Notes under the pieces: model-generated
What the model was told of the DNA's origin: nothing
Seen by the model: the letters and a program-made list of their open reading frames with translations, nothing else
The model's database searches: none
NCBI RefSeq assembly: GCF_964204645.1
Contig: NC_134025.1
Location: 20,986,001-21,050,000 of the forward strand
Length of the DNA stretch: 64,000 nucleotides
From: Tubulanus polymorphus
Taxonomy: Eukaryota; Nemertea; Palaeonemertea; Tubulaniformes; Tubulanidae
Reading direction: 5' to 3'
Part shown: in pieces, positions 22,501-34,783 of the stretch
Numbering within the stretch: position 1 is the stretch's first letter
How the letters are laid out: every line of letters starts with the position of its first letter
Program-made: the position numbers and the translations under genes

Positions 22501-24455
22501 AAAACCATTTGTCTCATCAGGATAACCACTCGGCCACACATCCTCCGGTAGTTTATCCGTAGCTGATGAAATAAATGAACTTTCGTTATCCTACAACCGC
22601 ATGTATGAATGTTTTTTTCTAGCACATGTTCATCTCTTTCCGTACCTCGAATACTGTAAACGTTCACTGAGTCGATTCCTCCGCAAAATTGCAGCTGATC
22701 TCCGGGACACGATACGATACACGTATTCTGTGGCTCAGTTGGCATCCAGTTGGCGCTGCAGAAACATTCATTTCCATTCTGAAATGATTCACAAATTTTA
22801 AATGAAATTCAAAAGTCAATAGGCTTCTTCACATTCGAACTGTGAATGAAATATCGAGGGAGGGCGGGGTTGAGATACGTAAAACTTTACTTTGATTCCG
22901 GCGTGAGAATTTGTACTGCCCTGTCGCTTACATTCGGCGATACATAACGCAGCAGACATATCCGTGGATGATGCTGCAGACCTTAGCGGTTCAAAGTATT
23001 TCGTTGAGAAGCAACCTTGGTTGCGCAATGGTAAGTTATCTATAATGAAAACAATCCGTTGAGGATTTTGTAATTGAAATGCAAGGATACAGGTAAACGA
23101 TGTCGCGTTTAGAATATTGAAAAATTAGGTATTTTTTTCGTTTTTACGAGTTCAAAACTTAAGGAAACAATGGAATCTTAATATACAATGTATTATCAAA
23201 TTAGTTTTGAAATAAGCTATGTTGACCTTACCTGATATCCATCGCCACTGTGTTTTGCTGTAACTTAAGCCGATTTGAAATAAATGCCATTCTCTAGTCG
23301 ATGCCTCCTTGGCGAGAACGGTGTTTATGCTCTCATCCCATATGTTCACTAATTCCGTATCCCGAGGACAAGTTTTCCTCTGTAAAAAGTGACGAAAATA
23401 AAAGTGTCGAATCTAAATTCGATGCATACTCGCCGCATGGAGCGAGTAATAAGTTTATCAAATGGCGATATCTCTTATAGGGACTGTGCATAAAAAAACG
23501 TACACACAAAATTGTAAAATCCACAGAATGTCCACATTGCACTAACATTATTGCCAATCAGACACAAAAGCAATTTAAGACATCGGATATCCAGTCATGC
23601 AAAATAATGGGTTTTTTATATTCACTTATTCATTTTATTATATACACTCCGGACTACGTAATATATATTATCTTGAAAACATATATGTGAACATTTTCTC
23701 TAATTCAAAGTTGGAGTAATCAATATCCATGTAAAGCACTTGAAGTCAGAAGAGAACATAGATCATCTGTCAGTAGAGAACGCCGACATTATCATCCATA
23801 AAGGATGTCCCATTGGTGATCAACCCTTCCCTTGAAGTTACCGTGAAGAATGACTACCACAACCAAACAACCCCCTCCACCGTGTCCACATAAATCCAAA
23901 GTTCACACCCCTCGCCGTTCGACCTTCGACGTCTTTTATGAACAGCCCCTAATTAAACTTTCACGATGAATCGTTAAGTGGTATATTTAACCCAGGCATT
24001 TTATTTCAATTCAAGCATATGTTATATGATATCTTACGTTTTCTTTAGCCGGATCGAGGAAGTAGTAACATACACCGTTATACCAGACTCCTTTATCGAT
24101 GGTCAGGACAGTTGGACATAGCGTACCGGTACTTTCTTGGCAATCTAATCGATGAAATAGCACATCATTGTCACATATACATAAAAACCGGTTCTGGCGT
24201 TAATTCGGGTACGGTTCAAACGATCATCAAAATGTCTTGATTTCATTTTCTTTCAAAACCTAAGCCTGGACCCCGTCCTGAAGTTATAAATTTGGATTTA
24301 CCACCTGGGTCTAGAATGGTTGCTCCATTTCAATTATATAGGCGAGACCGTACCAAATGAAAATATGATAATTCTTACTCCTAGGCTACAAATAACTCAC
24401 GTGAGTGGATGATCAAGCACCCGAATATAATCATTGCATAGTACACAATAAACAT
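19589..24455 (-). CDS. Type I receptor: CTLD with inserted WSC, second CTLD, TM, long Tyr/Pro tail (receptor B)
   Basis: Twelve exons (transcript order): 24455-24401, 24144-24038, 23379-23232, 23039-22891, 22778-22646, 22562-22404, 21918-21718, 21511-21332, 21178-20957, 20684-20646, 20557-20476, 20369-19589; 751 residues, all phases join. Signal peptide 1-18; CTLD1 first half ~24-103 (NGVCYYF, QWRWISG); WSC ~112-197, eight Cys, CGGIDSVNVY; CTLD1 second half 198-250 (WPSGYPDET, KQFICMS); CTLD2 251-377 (WFEARMICKSQGGHL, FWTGLTKDLWYWG, KKICEK); Ser/Thr stalk to ~464 including a 39-nt micro-exon; TM ~466-486. The tail holds YDFL, an ITIM-like STYETL near the C-terminus, and DIPPPPDDAPPPPVRQ, an SH3-ligand-like stretch. 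Architecture and phases match receptor A, so this is a tandem paralog with a diverged tail and therefore probably different signalling output. Confidence 0.86.
22084..22366 (-). repeat. pogo/Tigger-like terminal repeat fragment
   Basis: On the minus strand this begins TACAGTGGAACCTCGTTACA followed by ACGAACTC, a terminal sequence typical of pogo-family MITEs. Internal GTTCGTTATGACCGATA and CTCGTTACAACGAACTTC repeats follow. A related end is at about 2117 (+). It lies in a receptor B intron. Confidence 0.55.
23478..23953. repeat. TIR element, GGG(A/G)CTGT.CATAAAA ends
   Basis: The left end is AGGGACTGTGCATAAAAAAA followed by CGTAC; the right end, read on the minus strand, is TAGGGGCTGTTCATAAAAGA followed by CGTC. 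The element at 40257-40697 has similar ends (GGGCCGTGCATAAAGTATGT). It lies in a receptor B intron. Confidence 0.65.
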
Positions 24456-25561
24456 ATTTATTTCATTTCCATATGTTCCACAATACTTCCTTCATATTCT
24501 ATACATAGAATAACTGATAAAAGATTGATTTCTCTTCGAACCGTTATCGAGGGTCAAACCTAAATATGTCGCCTCGTGAGAAATGATAGGGCCGGTATTC
24601 AAATTTCAGAATGTCAGTTCTTATCATTAACATTATTCAACCAGTCCTACCTGCACAAAATTCCCCTTGGATACTAAATGACGGATGCGTGAATGAGATT
24701 GAGAATGTTACCGGTTGGGTGATTCTAGTAAAGATAGTTAAGGGTCCTGAATACTGCAAGAAGACTTGTACCGTACGATGGGGACTCGGGTTGTCGCCGT
24801 ACCCAACTCAACAAGTCGGCATAATTATGTCGACATCGCGAAATCGCGGGATTAAGTCGATTTCGACATATCGTGTTCTTTTGATGACATATTTCGCTTT
24901 TTTGCCCATTTCCCACGTGAAGATTCGTCATTAGTGACGACATGACACGCGTCGAAATGTTTGATGACTAAATATCAATTCAGGCACTGGACGCCGGAAA
25001 TGGACTGATCAAAGATTGAATGCGGCATGAATATCAAACAAGTCTCAGGGATCGAAAATTTGTTTGATGTGCGCGTAATTCATTCACAGCTGAGAAGTCA
25101 CCCTCATCTTTCAGGACTGTGAATTTGTTGATGGGGTTGGGCGGGCCAATCCAAAGTAACGAGAATGCCCGCGGGCTGGGAGCCGGTCACATGCCAGCTG
25201 ATGTGGCCAACGAGCTACCATAACCACAGGGGCTGGTATCAGAGTTGCAGCTAATGTAAAAACGATAATCTGTTAATCCAATGTCTATAGTATAGAATAC
25301 TATAGACAGTGTATTAGTAACAGATTATCGATAGCTGTTAATCCAATGTCTATAGTATTTTTCGGACATTGGACTGTGGTCGTAACAAAATCAAATTCCT
25401 TATTTTTGTACGTTATGAAACATTTACTTCATTTCATTCAATTTTTGCATGTTCTTATATACATTTCCGCGGCCTGGTTGTTGTTTTATCCTCATAAATA
25501 AAATAAATTGAATTTAGTACTTTCGAGGCCGCGTCCGGGAATTAGTGTGGCTGCTAGAAAT
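24456..25561. other. Divergent intergenic spacer, receptor B to DERA
   Basis: About 1.1 kb between the receptor B start (minus) and the DERA start (plus). It contains a hairpin at 25263-25330 and otherwise unique sequence with no convincing exon. Both promoters should lie here. Confidence 0.55.
25263..25330. repeat. Hairpin, ~30-bp arms
   Basis: CGATAATCTGTTA plus TGTCTATAGTAT on the left pairs with ATACTATAGACA plus TAACAGATTATCG on the right, with a short loop (AGA). The left half (CTGTTAATCCAATGTCTATA) is repeated directly again at about 25336-25358. Confidence 0.7.
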
Positions 25562-28500
25562 ATGGCTGCTAGAAATCCTGGATGCGATTTTGGTAAGATA
25601 ATTTTTGCTGTATTCTTCTCCTTATCGCCGTCGAATGCATGCTTATTTTTCAATTTCGTACGAAGATATACGATCTGAGGCATATACTACGGTATACGAT
25701 TCATGTCATTGGAATCTAAGCCTTCAAAACAGAAGGAACAAAACTATCCGGTCAAACATGTCAAACAAGACAAACTATTTACAGATGTATACAATTTCAG
25801 GCGTGAATATGTACTTTTCGGAACTTTGATGAAACTCATAGCCTGAAAATTCCTTTTTTTCTGTATGATTGTACAAAATGGGAGCGACTGTAGTTCAGGT
25901 TTCCCTAATGCCAATGGTTATGTAACTAACCTAACCATAACAGTAACACTGACCACGCAGTCGAAGGGTGACCTTTACTACTACTACACTGCGTCTGCAG
26001 TTAGACCACAAAATGTGTCATTGTGGAAGGCAATAAACAAACATGAATAAATTAATTGAGGAAGGCCCTATATACCTTACATTGAAATTTTCTATTTAGC
26101 TGCTATTTATTAAGTTGCGATAAATTTCTTGTTTAGATCCGACATGGTTCGAATCAGTAGATATAAATCTTCCTGCGGTGAAGAGAAGAGCGGCGACTCT
26201 CGGCACAAGAAGAACTGTTAAAAAACAGTGGCAGGTAGCTATAACACTGGGCCAGAATGGAATCTTCGAGGCGTTCTAGCAGTTTATTAACGAAAAGTGA
26301 TATTTGGTGATATCTTGATATTTGGTTTGTATGTTTTGTTAGAAAATGCCATACTCTACAACTTTGCTATTTATATTGATTACAAAATATGCATAGGTAG
26401 CAATTGTGAATGTGCTCTCTAATTAGGTACAGGCCAATTCGCCTTTGTGTGATCCCAACTGGTAAAGAATATTCACATTTTAAAAATTTCATCGTGAACA
26501 AATGTGAAGTATGCAGGCTTTCTTCAGTGAAACAGGAGTGCAAGAAAAGAAATTTGAAAATGAGAAAATTGGACGATGCACCAATCTCACAACTGTTATT
26601 ATTATTAGCATTGGTTGACGTCTATGACGTCATGCCAATGCTAGTAAAATGGATCGAAAATAGTAGTACGAAAAAATAGCGCCGACTCTTCTCATTTTCA
26701 TAGTAACTTCAAATTGTCACTCCGTTCACGTAAAACATTAGAAACAGCTGAAAATGACTAAAAAAAATGTTTCAATTATTCCCCACAACATAGCGTCGCC
26801 AGATTTCTGATTTAATGGTCCAAAAAGTTATTCAATCGCATTTTTCTCGTTCATTATCTGGTAGATGAGAGCGGGTTAAACAATCGCGTAGCGATATGTC
26901 CGCATTGACATTGGCAGTAAAGATTGGGGAACAGCCTCTTCTGAATAGAAAAACTATTAAAAATTATGTACCTCCGGTTTATAAATATCACAGTGTTTGG
27001 ATATCACTGTTATTCCAACTATCAGTATCCATGGGATCATTTGGGATTAATTCTCGTATGTGATCGTGCGGGAATGCCTTTACTAAAGTAAAAACCATTT
27101 CACGATGACACGAAACATCGAACGGTAAACGGTAGGCTACCACCATGATACGATATCACCAATAAAGAAAGATCATTTTATTCAATTTTACCAGAGTTGT
27201 TTATTGGAGGAAAATATCATTGTTAAGTACGCCGAGAACAACCATGTTGTATTATCAATCATTTGACTGACATAGTAAAATTTGATTCGGCAATATTCTA
27301 ATATAAGTTTTCGTTTAGGACGCCCTACACGCCTGCTGCGCACTCATGAGGCGGTAGCACCCTCTTATGCACTCGGCAGAGATTCGCTTTGTAATGCGCG
27401 CCGGGAAAAAATACCTTTTATTATCTTGTCCATGCGTTAAACAACAGTGATTGAATTTACGCGTTGTTTGTCGTAAATTGCAATATTGCCATGGTTATTT
27501 GCCGCTGCTGTAGTTTTTTGGAATTAAATCGAGCGGCCTCTGTAGCTCAGTGAGATAAGGTGTGATGCTGTTGAATCCACTATCAATGCTCAGTTACAAG
27601 TGGGTTCGAGTCCTGCTTGCTGTGAACAGTGTGCGGGCATCACTTCAAAGGCCGTACCGTCGTGAGGTTAAATAAACAATCCAATAGGAATAGTATTGGG
27701 AAACCAAGATCCAAACGACGTACGTAAAGCCAAACAAACAAAAAGACAAACAAACAATCATCAGCCGGCCTCAGTGACACCAACGCCGGCATCGCTCTCT
27801 GTGACGTTTTGCATGCGTACATGCATCAGAGCTTGGAGCTCTAAGATCAGAGGGTCTTGCAATTGCATTCAGAAAAATCGTTCTGTTTTTGTTTTCATTA
27901 TTCAGTGGGGCCTAACAGTTCATGCGTAAAAATGGGTTTTTGTATCCAAATCTTGAATGATATAAATATCTTGGCTGGGACATGATGGAAAACATCAGTT
28001 TAACTAGTTTCGTCTTTTTAACAGAATCGCATTAATGAGGTTTAACAGTACAAATAGCCTAGGCTAAATCGTTCGGCAGAAAATAAATTCATTTTCAGGA
28101 ATAAAATCGTACTAGACAAATAGACCTTTAAGTCTGTGGTCCTCCCAATCAACATCGTCATAGAAGATTTGCCGGCAGATGTAAAACATTATAACCACTA
28201 AATACCACAGTATAATCTACCAATGCTTCAAGGCACATGGGCCTCTTGTTTCGATTGTTGCCCAGGCTCAAGGCCAAATTTGTGAAATTGAACCTTGTGA
28301 AATTGATAAGTTTTTCTAATAGTTGGTAAAAAATAATAATACTCCGGTAGTATTTATGAGGCTTGTGGCGTTACATCCAGCCAGGCTGCTCATAGGCACT
28401 CTACAGATATCCTTCCGTTGTATTTGATACCCAGCTGTATCTTTTAAACCCAACAGCCAACTCCCTGGGGAGAAGTAACTTGGGAGGTATCTATCAGGCC

Positions 28501-31500
28501 AGGTAGCCATTTAATCCTGTGTTTGGACAAGCAACGAGGAAAAGTGTCATGTGCTGTTAGGGTATTTGCCCGGGGACTCTATGGTGATGTACGCAATTTA
28601 AATGACCCAACGACCCTGCTTAAACGTTGTTTCGTTTCATTTTCAGACCGCTTGGCTGCTTCGCGCTGTTACGTGCATCGATCTCACGACCCTTTCTGGC
28701 GATGACACGTGCGCGAACGTACAACGACTTTGTTACAAAGCCAAACAGCCGATCAGAGAAGATCTACTCAAATCATTAGAAATGACGAACAAAGGTAAGA
28801 TTTGACATTTAGCTCTGTGTTTGTGAATTATAGAACCACAAAGCTCCGGTGAAAGTTGTTTCCAATGAAACGGGCGCTATACCAATGTTTGACATTATTA
28901 TCATCTGATGCAGCCATCGAATATATTTTCTTGATTAAGTGCAATCAGTTGTTCATCTTTAAATATATCCTATCCATCTTATGGGCTTGTCCAGGGAAGT
29001 CCTTTTTCATTCCTCGACCCACTGAATGCCACATAAGATATTTTATGTTCGGGGTTTCTTAGTTGTAATTTGAGGAGCGAGACGAGAAAAGGCCCTTCAA
29101 CCATTAAACTCTGCCACCACCAGTATCCAGTATTCTATTGCATGAACCCTGCAGGCAGTGAAAGTCCGACATCGTAAACTCCTGGGCCCCTTAAAAGAGC
29201 ACTCCTGGACCCATTTTTTGTTGTCCTTTAATTAAATTTCACTAATTTGTTAGTTTAGGATGTTAAGTTATCCACAATATGACCAGATCCACACTGGTAA
29301 ACCCGGTGCCCATATCCAATTTTGGAATGTTTTCATATAGAAAAACTCACTAGCTGACTAATTATGCCCTACGAAATTAATGACTAGTGGATTTTTGAAT
29401 TGAAATCATTTCATTTGATATCTCAATGTATGACGTCAACCGATGAGCACCGACAGGTTCCGTAATTATGGTACTGATGTTATATATATTACAAAAAACT
29501 CCAAAAGCATCAACTTATAGATTATAATCAAACTTATTCATGATTTGTAGGTATATCTTGTGGTGCGGTTTGCGTCTATCCAAATCGTGTACCCGAAGCC
29601 GTGAGATTTCTAAAAGAAGCCGGAGCTAGTCACATACCAGTTGCATCAGGTATCATTACCGTATTACGAGTATCGATCAAATCTACGAACCTGTATTCCA
29701 GGAAATTTATTCTGTCAAAGTTTGTTTTAACGACATCCTATCATTTACAATATATACCGATGCCTACTTTGGAGTGGCGTGGCCTAAAAGTTAAGGCGTT
29801 GGCTTCTCAATCGAGATGTCCAGTGTTCGAACCCCGGCTATGCTGTAGTGTCCTTAGGCAAGGCATTAATTCACACTTGCTACCGGCTGACGACGCCTGA
29901 TCGTGATTTGCTGATCGGTGTTGTATCTCCCCAGGGAGAGTAAGACTGCTATGGAATGGTAACAGAAGCTGGGTAATAATAATCAGGTTTGACAGCGCAG
30001 CTGAACTTTGTACACAGGTACATGGAAAGAGGCGCTATCAAATTTGTGTTTATTATTACTTAGCACCAACATTTTTCCAAGAACTAAGTGCTACCTGACC
30101 TTACTGAAATTCAATAAAGATATCATTGTGCATACGTAATGCCTAGTTTCAACTATGGCTTTTTTATTGACTTCTAAGCTGTAGTTGTTACCATAGAAGT
30201 TACTAAGGGATTTTGATAACTGACTGAGTTGAGAAATGAAACAATTCACTCAGCAATTAGAAGGTGCTATGTTGTCTCCTAAGAATTAGTATACAAGAGC
30301 AACAGGTTTAAGAAGGTATGGTAATAAATCATATCACACGGTGCATCTTCTATCTTCAGTGGCAACTGGTTTTCCAGCCGGTCAAACTCCATTGCAGTGT
30401 CGTCTCGCCGAAATTCGCTGGGCCGTGGAGCACGGTGCTAAAGAGATCGATATCGTGATAAACAGGACGTATGCTTTGGCTGGTAACTGGAGAGGTAAGT
30501 CAGATGAATCAATTATGTATGAGTACTTTAACCCATCTAGTGTATTTTGTTGTTTCACTGATTAATGCGATGATCGAGTGGGTCCTGCCTGCCTGTGCAA
30601 GTTTATGGTGTTAATTTGAAGCCTGGACCCATCCCTTAAAACACTAAATACTTCTGACCATTTACAAGTTGTGCTCATGAAGGCTTCACTAGTGTTTGTT
30701 CCGGGAAACTAACTTGAAAACTAAGCTTCAATGGTATTATTGGAATTATGATTTTCGAATTGTAGAAGGCCATATACTATAGGACTCGGGGGTAGTGTAT
30801 CTATATGGCCTTTTACAATTTGAAATTATGGATGTGGTCAGCATTCAAATTGTCCGAATATATTATGGATTTCATGACCTGGCATTTACATATTTATAGG
30901 AGTGTATATTGAGGTAAAACAAATGAGGGAAGCTTGTGGCGAGGCTCATATGAAGACAATACTTGCTACTGGTGAACTAGGTTCACTCACTAATGTTTAC
31001 AAGGCTAGTATGGTGTGTATGCAAGCAGGTTAGTACCGTCTACTTACTGTATTCTTCCAAGTGGTTGAATTAAGAGAGTTCCTTTTTGCATCGTGAATAT
31101 TTTATGTATTCAGGGGCCGGATCCATAGTCGAGACTTATCCAAAAGTGGTCTTAAATCTTAAGACTTGTCTTAAGTTGTTAGATTAGCTATAGAACGAAG
31201 ATAGTCTTCGACTGGTCTTAAGTCTAAGCCATGACTATGGAACCAGCCCCAGTAAACTTTGCCCTACTCAGTAGCATTGGGACTGAATATATCACGGAGT
31301 CGATCAAATGAATTGCAAATCAGGCAATTGTTAAAAAATTTACAGATTTTACCAGTTTTCTGATCTTCTTAGCTGGTAAACAGATAAATTTTACCAGTCC
31401 AAAGATGGCTGCTTTCTTGAAATTTTATTTTCACTGTCCAATCATTCTTGAATAGAACTGTAGTAAGGTTGGGTATACTGCAGCTTGAGTAACATGTTAC

Positions 31501-32339
31501 GGTAATGTAAATGAGTATTGAATGAATTTTTTGTCTCTTCAGGAGCTGACTTCATTAAAACATCAACAGGCAAGGAAGGCGTTAACGCTATTCTTCCAGT
31601 TGGAATTGTCATGGTTCGCGCAATTCGAGATTTCTTCCAAAGAACTGGATACAAGGTACATCTGAATTTATCGTAGTCCTTCCAGTCTTATCAGCAGTTT
31701 TCGTGGTCCAGTCATTCTAGCTCAAAATCGCCTTTACAATCCCATCCTCCCTTGCCGGGGATTCAAACTTCATGGTATCGAGGATTTCGTACCATTCACA
31801 GAATCATGATCGATGCTATCAGATTTGAATAGATTAGGTCCCCATAAACAAATTGCCTTTCACAAAAAGATCAGAACCCCAAGTGGAAAATGTCCTTCGC
31901 TGTTTTAGCTTTCATGAGCTGGATTTATGGATCGCAGTTTTAACATTTTACTTCGGTCAGCGATCAGACAATATTGCAGTTAGATAAACGCCGGGGTCAG
32001 TTTAAACTGGCTGATATTGCGAAACCAGCCCATGAGGCTTTAGCACCTCAGATATAGATATTTGTTCCGAGTACACTTTCGCCAGCTCGGCCTGTATTTA
32101 CCGGTACGCTATTTTTACGCCGCATTTTTTAGATCGGGTTCAAACCAGCCGGTGGAATACGTTCGGCTAAAGACGCGTGCACGTGGCTGTCGATGATGAA
32201 AGAGGAATTAGGCGACGAATGGATGCGCAACGATCTGTTTCGAATCGGCGCCAGTTCGCTGTTGACGGACATCGAACGGCAGATATTTCATTGCGTTACC
32301 GGACGTTATGCGGCCGCTCATGAACTGGCGATGGCGTAA
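25562..32339 (+). CDS. DERA: Deoxyribose-phosphate aldolase (DERA)
   Basis: Eight exons (25562-25592, 26137-26234, 28647-28794, 29551-29649, 30360-30494, 30900-31028, 31543-31655, 32133-32339) encode 319 residues, almost the same length as human DERA. The class I aldolase converts 2-deoxyribose-5-phosphate to glyceraldehyde-3-phosphate and acetaldehyde in deoxynucleoside catabolism (cytosol). Diagnostic motifs are TFIDLTTLSGDD-like CIDLTTLSGDD, GFPAGQT, EIDIVINR, TILATGELG, FIKTSTGK with the Schiff-base lysine at residue 219, and GFKPAGGIRSAKDA with the second active-site lysine at 255. All splice phases join, no stop interrupts the frame, and the start MAARNPGCDFD precedes the conserved TRRTVKK block as expected. 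Single-copy housekeeping gene. A polyadenylation signal AATAAA at 33482-33487 would give a ~1.1-kb 3' UTR. Confidence 0.97.
26412..26455. repeat. Fragment of the GGGCC-type TIR element
   Basis: GCTCTCTAATTAGGTACAGG followed by CCAATTCGCCTTTGTGTGATC matches the terminal part of the elements at 7953-8397 and 13626-13853. It lies in DERA intron 2. Confidence 0.5.
27534..27690 (+). repeat. tRNA-like SINE head or tRNA pseudogene
   Basis: GGCCTCTGTAGCTCAGTGAG carries an A-box, and GTGGGTTCGAGTCCTGC (27599-27615) a perfect B-box. The spacing and the body between them do not fold into a normal cloverleaf, and sequence continues past the expected 3' end, so a tRNA-derived SINE is more likely than a working tRNA. 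It lies in DERA intron 2. Confidence 0.5.
29770..30058 (+). mobile_element. tRNA-derived SINE with LINE-like 3' tail
   Basis: The head has GGCGTGGCCTAAAAGTTAAG as an A-box region and GTGTTCGAACCCCGGC as the B-box; the centre holds CTTAGGCAAGGCATTAATTC. The 3' end GGAAAGAGGCGCTATCAAAT then (TTATTA)n resembles the tail of the LINE at 17800-18102 (GGAAAGGCGCTATAG). It lies in DERA intron 4. Confidence 0.8.
30744..30829. repeat. Hairpin, ~35-bp arms
   Basis: GAATTGTAGAAGGCCATATA on the left is complemented by ATATGGCCTTTTACAATTTG on the right around a ~25-nt loop. It lies in DERA intron 5. Confidence 0.65.
31113..31250. repeat. MITE with GGGGC(C/T)GG(A/T)TCCATAGTC ends
   Basis: The left end is GGGGCCGGATCCATAGTC and the right end GACTATGGAACCAGCCCC: an 18-bp TIR with few mismatches. 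Internal AGACTTGTCTTAAGTTGTTA and CTGGTCTTAAGTCT match the decayed element at 4336-4573. It lies in DERA intron 6. Confidence 0.8.
31739..31790. repeat. Single arm of the B-box foldback family
   Basis: CCCATCCTCCCTTGCCGGGG followed by ATTCAAACTTCATGGTATCG matches the left arms at 7484 and 37097. A right arm is not obvious. It lies in DERA intron 7. Confidence 0.45.
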
Positions 32340-32694
32340 CTTGCCCCGAAAAATACTAAGGCTGCGGTAACGTTGAATCCTGCTGTCTTCTATCATTTTA
32401 TGCGATGTAAACTGTAGGGGTCAGTTTTATAGACTGGTATTAACTTTAACCCAGGGTTAACTCAATTGAAAATGAATTGAACCGTGTTCTGTACAATGAT
32501 CTAACCCTGTCGCTGCGTGCGTGCTTGCACTGCCAGTGCGTATTACATTTTCATTAAGAAAATCCGAATTTACAATTTCGTTGCATACAAAAATTGTCTC
32601 ACATGCGTTTCTAATCTTTGCTGTGTGCTCTATGCAGGTTAAACGTTACATTAACAAAATATTTGGTATCAGAAACGTAGAGTATGAAAGGCTT

Positions 32695-32880
32695 AGTTGC
32701 AGAGTGGTTTAATAAAGCCATCAGTTGTTGGTCTTGTCAATCCAAGGTTCATTGGTTCTAATCTCGGAGGCAACAGAGTCTCTTCTCTGGTCACTCGCCC
32801 CAAAAAGAAACATCGAACTCAGTAGACACTGATATTCCAAACGTACTCTAGGTCTATGTATTTTGTGTTGTTTGTTTGAA
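32695..32880 (+). repeat. tRNA-related SINE-like repeat, copy 2
   Basis: GCAGAGTGGTTTAATAAAGC resembles an A-box region and GGTTCATTGGTTCTAATCTC the B-box. Downstream CTCTGGTCACTCGCCCCAAA and GAAACATCGAACTCAGTAGA parallel the copy at 16082-16215. Confidence 0.55.
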
Positions 32881-34210
32881 TGCCGTATTCATTTTGTTTC
32901 CATCAAAAGGTTTGCAAAAAATGTTCTAGAATCTTTGTTCCAAATCACAGTCATCCCATGAGATACAAAAATAATTCATTGTAACCGCAGCCTTATAAGA
33001 GATTGGAATGGTTCTTGTTTTCTTGATTAATTATGTTACCCTTGCGAATATTGAATTGATTTGATTGATGCGAATGTTAAATTGACTTGATTGCTTCTTG
33101 GTAGAACTTTAATTCTGTCTTTTGTTGGGGGGAGGGGGTGTTTGTGGCGTGCCAAATCTTTGTCGTCATCTATTCTATAACACATGATTTGTTGTTACAA
33201 TGATGAAAATTTTAAGCTAAATCTCAGTTCTTACTGCAGTAAACTCTCCCTTACTCTGTAGGGTTGGAAATAGAAGGCTTTTCTAAAAATATGTTAGTGA
33301 AATTCGCCGACTTGGTCCGTACCGAGTAAGGAGAAGTGTACTGACTGTACTAGCATGATGTGAGGTGGATGAACCGTTACTGGTTCCTGGTTTTACGTAA
33401 TCCGTTAATTAGAGACAGTATTATTTTTACACAATTGTATGTGCTATATACATATCTATCTAATATCTTCTGGTATAATGAAATAAAGACGTATACATGT
33501 TAACCACGTTCAAAGTACGTATTTGCGTTATAACTTTCGTTGGAACAGATAAAGGTTGATCGTGTCCTGCTTCTCAAATCTCTTCTTTTCGCTGTTTGAA
33601 CGTTCTCGGTATTTGCTTTATTACTACCGCTATTGCTGATCGAGATAAAGGCTGGTCGTGTTCCGCTTCTCAAAAATTTCTTCTTAGCACTGTTGGAACG
33701 TTCTCGCTCAAGTTCCTTATCACTCGATGGACCTTTAGATTTACCATCAAATGGATTGTAGATGCCACCCTATCCCGACACTCTGAATAGGCGATCGTCT
33801 AGACTTCACGCTACTTTGAATGTTTGAAGATGTTCCTGGGGATTGGTACTTGTACACATGTAAGTCGTGCTGCTATGTGATATTACATGTACATCTCATC
33901 GTAATACATGTGTATGTACTTCTAATCGTAAAAGGGTAGAATCGTGGCTTCTTTATAATGTTTTGGATTTGGTCCCAAAACGTATGTAGTAGGAGTACAT
34001 GTAGTAGTTGTGTAGTAAATAACAGCAATGTAGTCTTACGTCTCCATCTTGTAGATTCGTCTGTTTATTTCTCGTGGCGTAAAAAACAGTTTTTGCAATG
34101 AAAAGTCTATTTCAACTGGACATCCTGTAATTGACCCGATATTGTAGTTCCTTTTAAGCGATTCCATATTAGTTCAATAATACTCTTCTTGCACGACGTA
34201 CATTTAAATT

Positions 34211-34400
34211 ACAGTAAACCTTGCCTAAGTCTGATCTTTTGGTACCAAGAAAAATCATCTGACTTAGAAAAAGTCCGAATTTGAATAAGTCAGATTTCCA
34301 GGCTTTTTCCGAAGGGAAAATCGGGAAAAAATCAACATTCATCGGATATGAGCGATTATCTGACTTTCACCGATCCGACTTAATACGCAAGGTTTACTGT
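34211..34400. repeat. TIR element, perfect ACAGTAAACCTTGC ends
   Basis: Starts ACAGTAAACCTTGC and ends GCAAGGTTTACTGT, exact complements over 14 bp, flanked by T/A. The interior alternates AAGTC(T/A/G)GA-like units. This is the best preserved member; relatives are at 16267-16624, 50806-50947 and about 6996-7110. Confidence 0.85.
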
Positions 34401-34443
34401 ACGTATTCGTGTATCCGATCACGAACCCTAACCACGCTGAGAC

Positions 34444-34479
34444 CTACGAGCAATTATCTGTTCAGATAATTGCTCGTAG
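34444..34479. repeat. Perfect 36-bp palindrome
   Basis: CTACGAGCAATTATCTG is followed by TT and then its exact complement CAGATAATTGCTCGTAG. It lies ~300 bp upstream of the coiled-coil gene. Confidence 0.9.
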
Positions 34480-34783
34480 CTGAAACCACGTCGTAAGGTT
34501 TATAAATGCGGGTGCTGATTTCGTCTCAAATAATTTTTCATTTGAGAAAATTCTATGGCTTTCTTAAGTAGAAAGTTTGACAAACCATAGCAACCGCGAA
34601 TTATAACGACTCTCTCTAATCACGTGGTATACCTTCTTGATTTTTTAAAAGGATTCTCACTATCCCTCGCTACTGCACATTAGTTTGGAGCATAATTCCG
34701 TTAATCGTCCATAAATCTTTCTAAGGGGCTGTAGTGCCATTACACGAACATCCGATGCATCGATAGAAAAAAATTATCAACAA

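Larger units (their letters stand above)
32340..34783. other. DERA 3' UTR and intergenic stretch
   Basis: Contains the probable DERA 3' UTR (signal AATAAA at 33482), a SINE-like repeat (32695-32880), an element at 34211-34400 and a perfect palindrome at 34444-34479. A G-run with short open frames shows no coding character. Confidence 0.55.

Noticed and set aside
27534-27625. Functional tRNA gene
   Set aside because: A and B boxes are present, but the arms do not close into a cloverleaf and similar heads occur in SINE-like repeats.
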